Shown here: in pieces, positions 55,880 to 64,000 of the stretch
Numbering within the stretch: the stretch's first letter is position 1
Layout of the letters: each line of letters begins with the position of its first letter
Source: Bacillus sp. DTU_2020_1000418_1_SI_GHA_SEK_038
GTDB taxonomy: Bacteria; Bacillota; Bacilli; Bacillales; Cytobacillaceae
Length of the DNA stretch: 64,000 nucleotides
Direction: 5' to 3'
Assembly: GCF_032341175.1 (NCBI RefSeq)
Contig: NZ_CP135435.1
Coordinates: 2,294,001-2,358,000 of the forward strand
Translations under genes and position numbers: made by a program
The notes under the pieces: model-generated
What the model saw: only the letters and a program-made list of their open reading frames with translations
What the model was told of the DNA's origin: nothing
Databases searched by the model: none

Positions 55880-57010
55880 TTGAGGAAATTTTTTCGAACA
55901 TTATTGTTACTTTTTATTTTGTATATATCATGGCCCTTCATTGAAAAACAGTTGGAACAAACTGATTTTTATCCGGTGTTAGATAGGTTTAAGGATGAAG
56001 TTCAAGCCATATCGGATAATCCTCAGGTTTCTGAAACGATCGAGACGATTTATTCCGCCATTAATCAGTTAGCTGGGAAAATGAATGAAAAAGTTGAGCT
56101 TCTTCCAAATAAAGATCCAAACCCAATAGATAAACCGAAATTATCCATTCCTTCCAACCAAACCTTTTCGATTCATAATATTGTTCTTGGGGAAAGTAAG
56201 GAGAATGTTGAAAAGCTGGCAGGCACTCCCAAAAGGACCACTTATAATGAATATGGAACTAAATGGTATACCTATCATGAAAATTATCACAACTTCTTCA
56301 TGGTCACATACGATACGAATCAACAGGTTTCAGGTCTATACACAAATCAAGACTTAATTTCTTCAGCAAAAGGGATAAAGCTAGGCAGTACAAAAGAAGA
56401 TGTTCTTCAACAACTTGGTAAGCCTTTAAATCAAATTCGCAAAGGCTTAGTTTTTTATCAGTTTGAAAAAGAACGAGATTATGATGTTTTTTCTATGGAC
56501 CAGAGCTATGTAACGGTTTTTTACGATAAGCACGTCAATAATACCGTGACAGCCATTCAAATGATTGACGATGATTTAGAACAGGCTAAAAATTACTTTT
56601 ATGCAAATGAGTCACAACAGCTGAAGGAAGGATTTGAATACCAATTATTTGATTTGACGAATGCTGACCGTGTAAAACATGGCAAGTCCGTATTGAAATG
56701 GGATGATCATGTAAAGGAAACAGCTCGGAGCCATAGCCTTGATATGGCTGAAAAAAATTACTTTTCCCATACAAATTTAGAAGGACAATCACCTTTTGAC
56801 CGTATGAGTGAGGATCAGGTATCGTTCACTGCAGCTGGAGAGAATCTCGCAATGGGACAATTTAGCAGTATTTTTGCCCACGAAGGTTTGATGAATTCAC
56901 TCGGTCACCGTGAAAACATCCTTAGGCCAGAATATCAATATTTAGGTGTGGGTGTGGCATTTAATTCGAAGTCCCAACCCTACTATACTGAAAAATTTTT
57001 CAGAAAATAA
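55880..57010 (+). CDS. Secreted CAP/SCP-domain protein (YlbC-like)
   Basis: 376 residues from a TTG after GGATGGTGAAACG. N-terminal signal or anchor (LLLLFILYISWPFI), then a CAP-associated N domain with two similar halves (LGESKENVEKLAGTPKRTTYNEYGTKWYTY and LGSTKEDVLQQLGKPLNQIR, about residues 107-136 and 173-193), then the CAP domain (about 250-376): LFDLTNADRVKHG, HSLDMAEKNYFSH, AGENLAMG and HRENILRPEYQYLGVGVAF. Matches YlbC of B. subtilis in order and length. Exact function unknown. Confidence 0.88.
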   Translation: MRKFFRTLLLLFILYISWPFIEKQLEQTDFYPVLDRFKDEVQAISDNPQVSETIETIYSAINQLAGKMNEKVELLPNKDPNPIDKPKLSIPSNQTFSIHNIVLGESKENVEKLAGTPKRTTYNEYGTKWYTYHENYHNFFMVTYDTNQQVSGLYTNQDLISSAKGIKLGSTKEDVLQQLGKPLNQIRKGLVFYQFEKERDYDVFSMDQSYVTVFYDKHVNNTVTAIQMIDDDLEQAKNYFYANESQQLKEGFEYQLFDLTNADRVKHGKSVLKWDDHVKETARSHSLDMAEKNYFSHTNLEGQSPFDRMSEDQVSFTAAGENLAMGQFSSIFAHEGLMNSLGHRENILRPEYQYLGVGVAFNSKSQPYYTEKFFRK

Positions 57011-57012
57011 TG

Positions 57013-57043
57013 AACGGGCTGAGCATTTAACTCGGCCCGTTTT
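57013..57043. terminator. Bidirectional terminator between the CAP gene and nosF
   Basis: AACGGGCTGAG and CTCGGCCCGTT with a 7-base loop (one mismatch); TTTTC follows on the plus strand. Confidence 0.85.
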
Positions 57044-57044
57044 C

Positions 57045-57761
57045 TTATATCATTCTAGCATTCAACTGCTCCTGGTTTTCATTTTCATGGATGCTTAAGA
57101 ATACTTCCTCAAGCGATTCACTGTTATGCTCATGATAAATTTCCTCTAAAGTCCCAAAAGACCGGACCTTTCCATTAAATAAAATCATGACTTTGTCGGC
57201 GATTTCGATGGCATCTCGCATGATATGACTGCTGACAATCACGGTTTTATGTTCATTTTTCAGCTTTTGTAAAATTCTTTTAAACTGAATGACCCAGTAA
57301 GGATCCAAGCCATTCGTAGGTTCGTCTAATATATATATGTCTGTATCTGCAAGCAAACATTGAGCAAGGTTAAGGCGCTGGTTCATGCCTTTAGAGAAGC
57401 CGCCAACCTTTAGATTCCGTTCCTCCCACAAGCCCACTTCCTGCAAAACCTGTTGAATTTTTTCCTTGTCCGCTTTTAAAAACTTTCCATAGTAATGTAA
57501 GATTTCAATGGGTGTCAAATCTGGCGGGAAATTCATTTGGTCTGGCATATAGGCAAATGGCTTTTTCTTTTTATAATGAAAAACCACCTTTCCAGAGGAT
57601 GCTTGATCAATCCCCGTTATCATTTTGATCATCGTACTCTTACCTGCACCATTTCCTCCACATAATACGACACATTCTCCCAGAATAATTCCGGCATCTA
57701 CCGGATATAAAGCCGTTTTATGTTTATATTTTTTGGAGAGATTTCTTAGTTCAAGTATCAT
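57045..57761 (-). CDS. nosF: ABC transporter ATPase NosF
   Basis: 238 residues: Walker A CGGNGAGKSTM, Q-loop, signature GGFSKGMNQRLNLAQCLL, Walker B IYILDEPTNGLDP and switch VSSHI. The ATPase of the NosDFY complex, which in denitrifiers powers maturation of the copper-sulfide centre of nitrous oxide reductase. It begins one base after nosY. Identification as NosF rests on the neighbouring nosY, nosL and nosD. Confidence 0.88.
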   Translation of the reverse strand: MILELRNLSKKYKHKTALYPVDAGIILGECVVLCGGNGAGKSTMIKMITGIDQASSGKVVFHYKKKKPFAYMPDQMNFPPDLTPIEILHYYGKFLKADKEKIQQVLQEVGLWEERNLKVGGFSKGMNQRLNLAQCLLADTDIYILDEPTNGLDPYWVIQFKRILQKLKNEHKTVIVSSHIMRDAIEIADKVMILFNGKVRSFGTLEEIYHEHNSESLEEVFLSIHENENQEQLNARMI

Positions 57762-57762
57762 G

Positions 57763-58710
57763 CTAGACTCCCCTTTTCTTCAACATTTTAGTTGAGATGA
57801 CCATGGCGATCCACATTAGAAGCACGATTGAGATCATTAATGAAATGGAAAGCATGCCACTCTCACTCCATTGTTCAATTATTAAAAACTCTGGACCAAA
57901 TACGTATTCTGCATTAAGCTTAGAAATCGACCATACTCGAATAGATTCAATTGGGTTTAGCAAAATAAAGAAAAATAAACTATTGAGTTTAAAAGCGTAT
58001 GGAATCCAATTGATAACAGTCATAATAACAAACTCATAAATGAAAACTGTAATACACCAGAAGAACAGTGCATATGACAATCCCTGCATTCTTGTTTTGC
58101 TAATCGCTCCTACGAATAATGAAGCGGCAGAAAATACAATAATGAGAAGCATATTCACACTTAGGAAAACCTGAAAGATAGAAGCTTGAAAAGATTTCCC
58201 GATGATAGAAAAAATAAGACCGAATAATCCATAAGATACGCCCATGACGACAAACATGGAAACCACTAATGATAAAAATTTGCTGAGCATATATTTCCAA
58301 TAAGAAATTTGATACGTTTTATATAATCCTAGTCTGCCGCTCTCTTTGTCTCCAATAATGGAATTTGCCCCCAGAATTAAACAAATAATCGGCAAGAGCC
58401 ATAGGGATAAATTAATGAGCAATGCAATAGAACGATTATATGCCGTTTGATTTATATTTTCCGAATCTGCTGGCTGCTGTTTAATCTCCTTTAAACCGTA
58501 ATACTCTGGATTCACGCCCATTGTTTCGATATTGCTATTAACTCCTTCTAAACCATAAGTTACTTTGACGGGATCTAGTTTAACGGAGTTCAACCCATAG
58601 AAATAAAGCAATCCAGATAGAAAAATAAAGAGAATCATAAAATTCAATAACCACTTACTTCTAAGCAGCAATCGCAGCTCATGTCTAACCATTGAATACA
58701 AAATATCCAT
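57763..58710 (-). CDS. nosY: ABC transporter permease NosY
   Basis: About 315 residues from the ATG at 58710 (GGGAGGGG upstream). Six membrane segments with a large loop after the first. LGANSIIGDKESGRLGLYKTYQISYWKYMLSKFL is the ABC-2/NosY landmark, and FFILLNPIESIRVWSI near residue 245 is the conserved NosY segment. Forms the membrane channel partner of NosF for NosD-dependent copper-centre assembly. Confidence 0.88.
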   Translation of the reverse strand: MDILYSMVRHELRLLLRSKWLLNFMILFIFLSGLLYFYGLNSVKLDPVKVTYGLEGVNSNIETMGVNPEYYGLKEIKQQPADSENINQTAYNRSIALLINLSLWLLPIICLILGANSIIGDKESGRLGLYKTYQISYWKYMLSKFLSLVVSMFVVMGVSYGLFGLIFSIIGKSFQASIFQVFLSVNMLLIIVFSAASLFVGAISKTRMQGLSYALFFWCITVFIYEFVIMTVINWIPYAFKLNSLFFFILLNPIESIRVWSISKLNAEYVFGPEFLIIEQWSESGMLSISLMISIVLLMWIAMVISTKMLKKRGV

Positions 58711-58754
58711 CATTTCCCCTCCCATCTATGGATTTCCGCCAAAATCTCCTAAAC

Positions 58755-59213
58755 TTAATGCCCGTGCTTTGTACCCTTCAAATCCTTTTCTAATAACTCT
58801 TTTGCAGTATATATCTCCCCTCCTTGTTCCTTTTGCATGGCAGCTGCTTGTTTCTCTGTTTCATATGCTGCAATTCCATAATTCATAGGACTATGAATAT
58901 CCTGACTTTGGATGAAAGTACTATTATCGAACGATATCCATTCCTTTGAGTCGTAGTCGTGAACGAAGGCAGCTTCATACTTTGTCTGATGTTCTTTCAT
59001 ATAGACCACCATACAGCCAATATCATCGAATAACATCGGTTTGCCATCCTCCAAAATGATCTGTGCGGCCGAATGTAAATCTTCTATGCCCATGTGACAA
59101 GTATCACAATCTTCCTCATTTGCTTTTATTTCGATTGGAGCAGCTGTTTTATCAGAGCAGGCAGTTAAGAATACCACAACAGCCAATAACAGGATCCACC
59201 ATCTACACTTCAT
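58755..59213 (-). CDS. nosL: Copper chaperone lipoprotein NosL
   Basis: 152 residues from the ATG at 59213 (GGGAGGGAG upstream), overlapping the end of nosD by 11 bases. Lipobox VVFLTAC anchors it outside the membrane. The NosL pattern EEDCDTCHMGIEDL (Cys/His/Met Cu(I) site) and the C-terminal STFIQSQDIHSPMNYGIAAY with the Met region are present. NosL delivers Cu(I) in nitrous oxide reductase maturation. Confidence 0.9.
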   Translation of the reverse strand: MKCRWWILLLAVVVFLTACSDKTAAPIEIKANEEDCDTCHMGIEDLHSAAQIILEDGKPMLFDDIGCMVVYMKEHQTKYEAAFVHDYDSKEWISFDNSTFIQSQDIHSPMNYGIAAYETEKQAAAMQKEQGGEIYTAKELLEKDLKGTKHGH

Positions 59214-60561
59214 GTTTCTCCCTCCCAAACTTAAATAAGATATAGGAACATACCGATAAAATGAGTAAAAAAGAGAGGATCTGAGAAAAGTTCCTATCTC
59301 TTTTCTCTTTATATGACAGCTCACTTTGACTCTTTTCCCAATTAACGGGCGCTGGGTTCATGAGCGGATATTCATCAATCACAAATGTATCAGATGGAAT
59401 CGGGGTGAACTTTTCAATCATATTCCATAACTCCACTGCTGGACTTCGATGGAAAATTTGTAAATACGGCTCTTTGTTTGTCATATTGTAAAAAACATCC
59501 CCGCTTTTATAGGCAAAATCAACAATTTTATCTTTATTTAGGCTTAAGGATTGATGATCATCGAAATAATTTCCATATTGATCCTTGCTAAACTTATTCA
59601 CATTCTTACTATCAGAAATTATCTGTTTTGTATTTTGATAAAAATTGTTTAAATAAACATAATTCTGGTCAGAGTTCTTTCTTAATTCCAATCCTGTATC
59701 GTTTTCTAGAAATGTATTAAACTCAATCCGATTTCGTTTCGCATTTTCCATAAGGATTCCCTTATAGTTACTCATGACCACATTGGAGGCAATTTTTGAA
59801 TCGAAAGTGTCATAGATAAACATCCCTGCACCGTCAACTTTTGTATTTAAATAAAAGATATTTTCTAGAATAAAAACTTCATAGCTTTGCATAATCATCA
59901 GTCCATTTACACTTTCACGTACTTGATTTTGCGAGATTAGGACGTTTCTGGAATCCATTGTATGAACACCATACCTTGTCCGAATCATTTGATTTCCTTT
60001 TAACTCACAGAATTCAGAATAGGATACATAAACCCCATCCTGTGTTTCAAAAATGAGGTTGCTATTGGCAGAAGTATTTGGTGCCTTCACTAAATAAATC
60101 CCATAGCCTTTATATTTAGACTTTTCTTCAAAACTAGTAATAGTATTTTGTTCAAAACGATGGCCATAGCTTTCATGAGCATAAATCCCATGAAATACAT
60201 TTCTAATTAAATTATGATGAATATGAGAACGATTGCCTTTAATATAAATCCCAGCATTTTGAGAACCGCTTCCTTCTATCTGCAGACCTTCAACCGTCAC
60301 GTCATCTGCATCAATGGTAAGAACGTTCCCTTCATATGGACCGATGATCTTAGCTCCTTTTTCACCGATAAGTTGGACGGAATGAGTTATGGTTAATGGG
60401 CCTATATATTCTCCCGTTTTGAGGTTTATCACAGAAGAAGTTGGATTTAATAATGCCCCTTGAAGCTCCTTTGTATTGGATACAGTTACTTCCGCTCCGT
60501 GAACTTTACCAGCAAAAAAGAACCAGGCACATACAATAAATAGGAGAACTTTTTTATTCAA
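59203..60561 (-). CDS. nosD: Copper-binding periplasmic-type protein NosD
   Basis: 452 residues: signal sequence (VLLFIVCAWFFFAGKVHG), a parallel beta-helix built of PbH1 repeats (GIYIKGNRSHIHHN, GIYAHESYGHRFEQN, GVYVSYSEFCELKGN, GVHTMDSRNVLISQN, about residues 50-300), and a C-terminal membrane anchor (ILSFLLILSVCSYILFKF). NosD works with NosFY. Gene order D-L-Y-F on the minus strand, with nirK upstream; the usual nosZ is missing from this position. Confidence 0.9.
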   Translation of the reverse strand: MNKKVLLFIVCAWFFFAGKVHGAEVTVSNTKELQGALLNPTSSVINLKTGEYIGPLTITHSVQLIGEKGAKIIGPYEGNVLTIDADDVTVEGLQIEGSGSQNAGIYIKGNRSHIHHNLIRNVFHGIYAHESYGHRFEQNTITSFEEKSKYKGYGIYLVKAPNTSANSNLIFETQDGVYVSYSEFCELKGNQMIRTRYGVHTMDSRNVLISQNQVRESVNGLMIMQSYEVFILENIFYLNTKVDGAGMFIYDTFDSKIASNVVMSNYKGILMENAKRNRIEFNTFLENDTGLELRKNSDQNYVYLNNFYQNTKQIISDSKNVNKFSKDQYGNYFDDHQSLSLNKDKIVDFAYKSGDVFYNMTNKEPYLQIFHRSPAVELWNMIEKFTPIPSDTFVIDEYPLMNPAPVNWEKSQSELSYKEKRDRNFSQILSFLLILSVCSYILFKFGREKHEV

Positions 60562-60621
60562 ATGGGATACACCTCCCCAATCACTGTTACCATAATAAAC
60601 GATTTTTTGATGATACAGCTA

Positions 60622-60690
60622 AAAGGGCAGTGTTCCTAGGTTGCATGTTTCACATCTGTCCATAAATCGTTTAGGAATATCTGCCCTCTT
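60622..60690. repeat. Long inverted repeat between nirK and nosD
   Basis: AGGGCAG-TG-TTCCTA and TAGGAATATCTGCCCT pair with one bulge around a loop of about 35 bases. It may end nirK transcription on the minus strand, where CCCTTTT follows, or regulate read-through to nosD. Confidence 0.55.
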
Positions 60691-60764
60691 TATTTGAAAC
60701 TTAAGGTTCACATTATTAATTTTTTCTTGTATACTTTTAGTTGTGTGATTTATTTATCTATTTA

Positions 60765-61823
60765 TTAATGGCTCATTGTAGCCTTACCGTCGTCTTCACC
60801 AGTTTCGGTTACTTTAAGAATGGCGACGGCTCCTTTTTGTGCATGGTTGAATTGGTGTGTGACAATTGGGTAGCTTCCTACTCTTGTTACAGTAAATTCA
60901 ACTACAGCACCGCCGCTGGCTGGAAGCATAACTGTTTGTAATCCTTTGTAATGGTTATATGGGTTACCGTCAATATATACATCATCAAATATTGTACCAA
61001 CAACATGGAATGAGCTAACTTCATTTGGTCCTACATTGTTAATATAGATTCTTACTCTGTCTCCAACTTTTGCTAACAGTGGCTGCTCTTTTAGTGTGAA
61101 CGTATCACCATTTGTATTTAGGTCACCTTCTTGAAGAGCTTTTGCTGAAAATACGACATGACTCGGTACACCATTTGTGAAATCGTCTAAATCGTTATAT
61201 TTATACCATTCGTTTTGTATCATTACGAATTCTTTATTAATTCCTTCATCTGTTGGATAGCCATTTTTCGGCTTAACAATGATCGTACCATGCATTCCGT
61301 TTGCAATATGTGAAAGTACTGGTGCTGTTCCACAATGGTACATAAATACACCTGGCTTATTTGCTGGATAGCTGAATGTTCCTGATTCATTAGGCATTAC
61401 ATTGATAAAGTCCTTAGATGGTGCTGCATGAACAGCATGAAAATCCATGCTATGCGGAATGGCCGGATCCATATTCTTTAATGTAAAGTTAATTGTGTCT
61501 CCTTCATTTACTACTACAACCGGTCCTGGGGCTTCCCCGTTAAATGTCCAAGCTTTGTAAATATTTCCTTTGTCTATTTCAATGTCTGTAATCTGTGATG
61601 TCATTTCCACGTTTACTTCTGTAGGACCCACCCTTTCGATTTTCAACGGTACTGGTTCCTGGTTGACCCCTTTATGTGGGGCTATGACCTCATTAGTACT
61701 TTTCTCTGCTGCTAATACCTTTTGCTCTGGCTGTGGTTTTTCTTGTAAAGATTGTTGGTTACATGCGGTTAGTAAGCTTAGTCCAATTGCGGATGTTAGA
61801 AGATATTTCAAACCCTTTTTCAT
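60765..61823 (-). CDS. nirK: Copper-containing nitrite reductase NirK (lipoprotein)
   Basis: 352 residues with lipobox LSLLTAC and two cupredoxin domains. Ligand pattern is complete: HSMDFHAVH (type 1 and type 2 His and the catalytic Asp), MYHCGTAPVLSHIANGMHG (type 1 Cys, His and Met, type 2 His), SFHVVG (catalytic His) and THQFNHA (third type 2 His). Reduces nitrite to NO outside the membrane, as in Geobacillus. ATG preceded by AAAGGAGGAGTT. Its promoter has an Fnr-type dyad at -41.5. Confidence 0.95.
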   Translation of the reverse strand: MKKGLKYLLTSAIGLSLLTACNQQSLQEKPQPEQKVLAAEKSTNEVIAPHKGVNQEPVPLKIERVGPTEVNVEMTSQITDIEIDKGNIYKAWTFNGEAPGPVVVVNEGDTINFTLKNMDPAIPHSMDFHAVHAAPSKDFINVMPNESGTFSYPANKPGVFMYHCGTAPVLSHIANGMHGTIIVKPKNGYPTDEGINKEFVMIQNEWYKYNDLDDFTNGVPSHVVFSAKALQEGDLNTNGDTFTLKEQPLLAKVGDRVRIYINNVGPNEVSSFHVVGTIFDDVYIDGNPYNHYKGLQTVMLPASGGAVVEFTVTRVGSYPIVTHQFNHAQKGAVAILKVTETGEDDGKATMSH

Positions 61824-61861
61824 GTTAACTCCTCCTTTAATATCCTTTCCTTCACATCTTA

Positions 61862-61904
61862 ATCATACTGTTTCCAATTCTCTGAATAGGTGATATTACT
61901 CACA
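61862..61904 (-). promoter_or_regulatory. Fnr-type operator and promoter of nirK
   Basis: GGTGA-TATTAC-TCACA at 61889-61904 matches TGTGA-N6-TCACA at 9 of 10 positions. On the minus strand TATGAT (61867-61862) is the -10 box, predicting a start at 61855 and placing the dyad centre (61896.5) at -41.5. Further upstream TGTGAA-type boxes near 61918 and 61928 might be ResD sites (speculative). Confidence 0.75.
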
Positions 61905-62214
61905 AAAGATCCCGAGTCTGTGAAAAGTTTGTGAAGTATGTTCTTAAGAATCTTTCCGTACATAATTGCAGACTTTCGTATAAAATTGGAACTTTGAAAT
62001 CGCTGTCATTCCAAACATCCGATAATTCCATGGAAATCTCACTTTTATTTGTGCTATACTTTAACAGCCCATGCATTTTGTCCGTTTTATAAAATACTTT
62101 TAATCTATAAGTGTAAGGTTTTGAACTGCATATTCGTCTATTATAATGAGAGCAAAAGAAGCAATTGAATAGACTTAATATCCCTACATACAAAAAGGAG
62201 AATTTCAGAAAAAA

Positions 62215-63051
62215 ATGATAGTTGATTTTATGATGATTTTAAAAGCAATCATACTTGGATTAGTTGAAGGTTTAACAGAATTTGCTCCAGTTTCATCTAC
62301 GGGGCATATGATCATTGTGGATGATATGTGGCTTCATTCAAAGGATTTTTTATCGAAGTCGACAGCGAATACATTTAAGGTTGTTATCCAGTTAGGATCC
62401 ATTCTTGCAGTTGTCATCATCTTTAAAGATAGATTTATTGACATGCTCGGTCTTGGGAAACAGAAAAGGGATGCTGCGATTCCAGAAAGCCGTTTGAAGC
62501 TGACTCAGGTCATTGTCGGTCTGATTCCGGCTGGTATTCTTGGTGTTTTATTTGAAGATTATATCGATGAATACTTATTTTCCATTGAAACAGTTTTAAT
62601 TGGCTTAGTTATTGGGGCTATCTTTATGATCTTTGCAGATATTTTTGGAGGGAAACGGCCAAAAGTGGACACTGTTGACCAAATTACTTATAAACAGGCA
62701 TTTTCTATTGGATTGATACAATGCTTTTCACTCTGGCCCGGTTTTTCACGCTCAGGTTCAACGATTTCCGGTGGAGTATTGCTCGGGTTGAGCCACCGTG
62801 CAGCAGCTGATTTCACCTTTATCATGGCTGTACCGATTATGGCTGGTGCGAGCTTCATCTCACTATTAAAAAACTGGCAATATTTCACGATCGATGCCCT
62901 GCCGTTTTTCATCGCTGGCTTTATTAGCGCCTTTGTTTTTGCCCTTTTGTCTATACGTTTCTTTTTAAAACTGATTAATAAAATCAAACTTGTGCCATTC
63001 GCCATTTACCGAATTGTTTTGGCATTAGTCATCTATATTGTATTTTTCTAA
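62215..63051 (+). CDS. uppP: Undecaprenyl-diphosphatase UppP (BacA)
   Basis: 278 residues, eight membrane segments. EGLTEFAPVSSTGHMIIV and WPGFSRSGSTISGG are the two catalytic motifs (Glu-rich and PGxSRSxxT). It recycles undecaprenyl pyrophosphate to the carrier lipid for wall synthesis and gives bacitracin resistance. The ATG at 62215 lies 14 bases after AAAAGGAG, an unusually long spacing, yet no better in-frame start exists. Confidence 0.95.
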   Translation: MIVDFMMILKAIILGLVEGLTEFAPVSSTGHMIIVDDMWLHSKDFLSKSTANTFKVVIQLGSILAVVIIFKDRFIDMLGLGKQKRDAAIPESRLKLTQVIVGLIPAGILGVLFEDYIDEYLFSIETVLIGLVIGAIFMIFADIFGGKRPKVDTVDQITYKQAFSIGLIQCFSLWPGFSRSGSTISGGVLLGLSHRAAADFTFIMAVPIMAGASFISLLKNWQYFTIDALPFFIAGFISAFVFALLSIRFFLKLINKIKLVPFAIYRIVLALVIYIVFF

Positions 63052-63081
63052 AAAAGCGGACTAGCCTTAGTCCGTTTTTTT
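63049..63081 (+). terminator. Terminator of uppP
   Basis: AAAAAGCGGACTA and TAGTCCGTTTTTTTT with a 4-base loop. Confidence 0.92.
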
Positions 63082-63178
63082 TGTAAGCATTTCATTATCC
63101 TGATTTCTTATTAATTGATAAAATTGCTTTTAAAGGTAAATCCTTTAAGAGAATATTGTATGAAGGTAGATGAAGAAT

Positions 63179-64000
63179 ATGGAAGTACAGTCTGAAAATA
63201 AACCACTTCACGAAATTCACTATTCTGTTTTAGACCTGTCCCCTATCATAGTTGGCGGTACAGCATCTGAAGCGTTTCGAAATACGCTAGATCTTGCTCA
63301 GCAAGCTGAAAAATGGGGTTATCACCGTTACTGGCTTGCCGAGCATCATAATATGCAAGGGATAGCTAGTTCAGCGACTTCAATCGTTATTAGTCATGTG
63401 GCAGCTGGAACTAAGAAAATTCGAGTTGGTTCAGGAGGAATTATGCTTCCCAATCATGCCCCTCTCATTATTGCAGAACAGTTTGGTACATTAGAATCGC
63501 TATTTCCTGGCCGCATTGATCTTGGCCTGGGACGTGCTCCCGGAACAGACCAAATAACTGCAAGAGCATTGAGACGTGACCGAAGATCAGATGGACAGGA
63601 TTTTCCTGAACAGTTGGAAGAATTGCGTACATACTTTGATCCATCAAGAGCTTCAGGTCAAATGCCAGTTAGAGCTGTCCCAGGTGAAGGGTTAGACATT
63701 CCAATTTGGCTGCTTGGTTCGAGTGGTTTCAGTGCACAGCTTGCAGGACTTCTTGGCCTCCCATTTGCATTCGCAAGTCATTTCTCGCCAGAGAACACTT
63801 TGCCAGCCCTTGATTTATATCGAAAAAGCTTCCAGCCCTCCTCTGTTTTGGATAAACCCCATTCTATGGTAGGAACGAATGTGATAGCTGCTGATTCTGA
63901 TGAAAAAGCAGAGTGGCTCGCAACATCTATGCAGCAGCAATTTCTAAACTTAGTCAGGAATACGCCAGGTCAGCTAAACCCTCCTGTCAATAATATGGAT
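63179..64000 (+). CDS. Luciferase-like (LLM class) flavin-dependent oxidoreductase, 5' part
   Basis: 274 codons from an ATG at 63179, still open at the window end. The opening [81 protein letters not shown] (about 89-129) and [20 protein letters not shown] are typical of the luciferase-like monooxygenase family (MsnO8/YceB-like group). Uses reduced flavin supplied by a partner; substrate unknown. Ribosome site is weak (AAGGTAGATGAAG). Full family length is about 335 residues, so about 60 codons lie outside. Confidence 0.9.
   Translation, partial: MEVQSENKPLHEIHYSVLDLSPIIVGGTASEAFRNTLDLAQQAEKWGYHRYWLAEHHNMQGIASSATSIVISHVAAGTKKIRVGSGGIMLPNHAPLIIAEQFGTLESLFPGRIDLGLGRAPGTDQITARALRRDRRSDGQDFPEQLEELRTYFDPSRASGQMPVRAVPGEGLDIPIWLLGSSGFSAQLAGLLGLPFAFASHFSPENTLPALDLYRKSFQPSSVLDKPHSMVGTNVIAADSDEKAEWLATSMQQQFLNLVRNTPGQLNPPVNNMD

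Noticed and set aside
1..64000. CRISPR arrays, tRNA or rRNA genes, prophage or intact transposase genes
   Set aside because: Looked for on both strands; no regular spacer-repeat array, no rRNA-like stretch, no tRNA cloverleaf and no transposase motif were seen by eye.

Overview
The window is chromosomal DNA from a low-GC, endospore-former-type Bacillaceae (Bacillus sensu lato). The evidence is Gram-positive gene style (strong AAGGAGG-type ribosome sites, frequent TTG/GTG starts), Bacillus-type proteins (NrnB, YlbC-like CAP protein, YhjR-like ferritin-like protein, KinB-like kinase, YkkCD) and Bacillus-type RNA and operator elements (TPP and guanidine-I riboswitches, a perfect CIRCE, Fnr-type TGTGA-N6-TCACA sites). 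The respiratory genes point to a facultative nitrate-respiring, at least partly denitrifying strain. I saw no rRNA, tRNA, CRISPR array, prophage or intact insertion sequence.

Layout. 1-4.2 kb: end of a methylenetetrahydrofolate reductase gene, then metH. 4.2-10.6 kb: small single genes (DUF3889 protein, truncated haemoglobin with its own Fnr-type promoter, PlsY paralogue, beta-propeller protein, ferritin-like protein, membrane-tethered nuclease). 10.7-16.6 kb: a taurine degradation cluster (GntR regulator, taurine:pyruvate aminotransferase, sulfoacetaldehyde acetyltransferase, and an amino-acid permease gene interrupted by one in-frame stop). 16.8-17.6 kb: thiT under a TPP riboswitch. 17.8-21 kb: an FtsH paralogue and a KinB-like kinase. 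21.5-25.3 kb: potABCD polyamine uptake. 25.5-31.2 kb: phosphohydrolase, SDR, M50B protease, AI-2E transporter, an HTH protein fused to a degenerate F1-ATPase beta-like domain, and a small membrane protein. 31.3-42.5 kb: htpG (CIRCE), SRPBCC protein, sirtuin, CorA, NrnB, NUDIX, GNAT, guanidinium exporter genes, a GNAT-aminotransferase fusion, and exoA. 42.8-53.5 kb: OsmC protein, a NarK-like transporter fused to PAS, narGHJI preceded by three small genes, and a divergent Fnr-site gene pair. 53.8-57 kb: MerR coiled-coil protein, SpeD, CAP protein. 57-61.9 kb: nosF, nosY, nosL, nosD and nirK with no nosZ. 62.2-64 kb: uppP and the start of a flavin-dependent monooxygenase cut by the window edge.

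How it fits together. NarK brings in nitrate or exports nitrite, NarGHJI reduces nitrate, and NirK reduces nitrite to NO. The haemoglobin and haemerythrin-like proteins could handle O2/NO. Three promoters (haemoglobin, the 53.0-kb gene, nirK) each carry an Fnr-type dyad whose centre lies 41.5 bases upstream of the start predicted from the -10 box, the classic position for activation, so a shared low-oxygen regulon is inferred. Polyamine metabolism (pot, speD) and taurine use are separate metabolic themes. The most unusual items are the HTH/F1-beta-like regulator with three 22-23-bp operator-like repeats, the NarK-PAS fusion, the GNAT-aminotransferase fusion, and the nos accessory module without nosZ.
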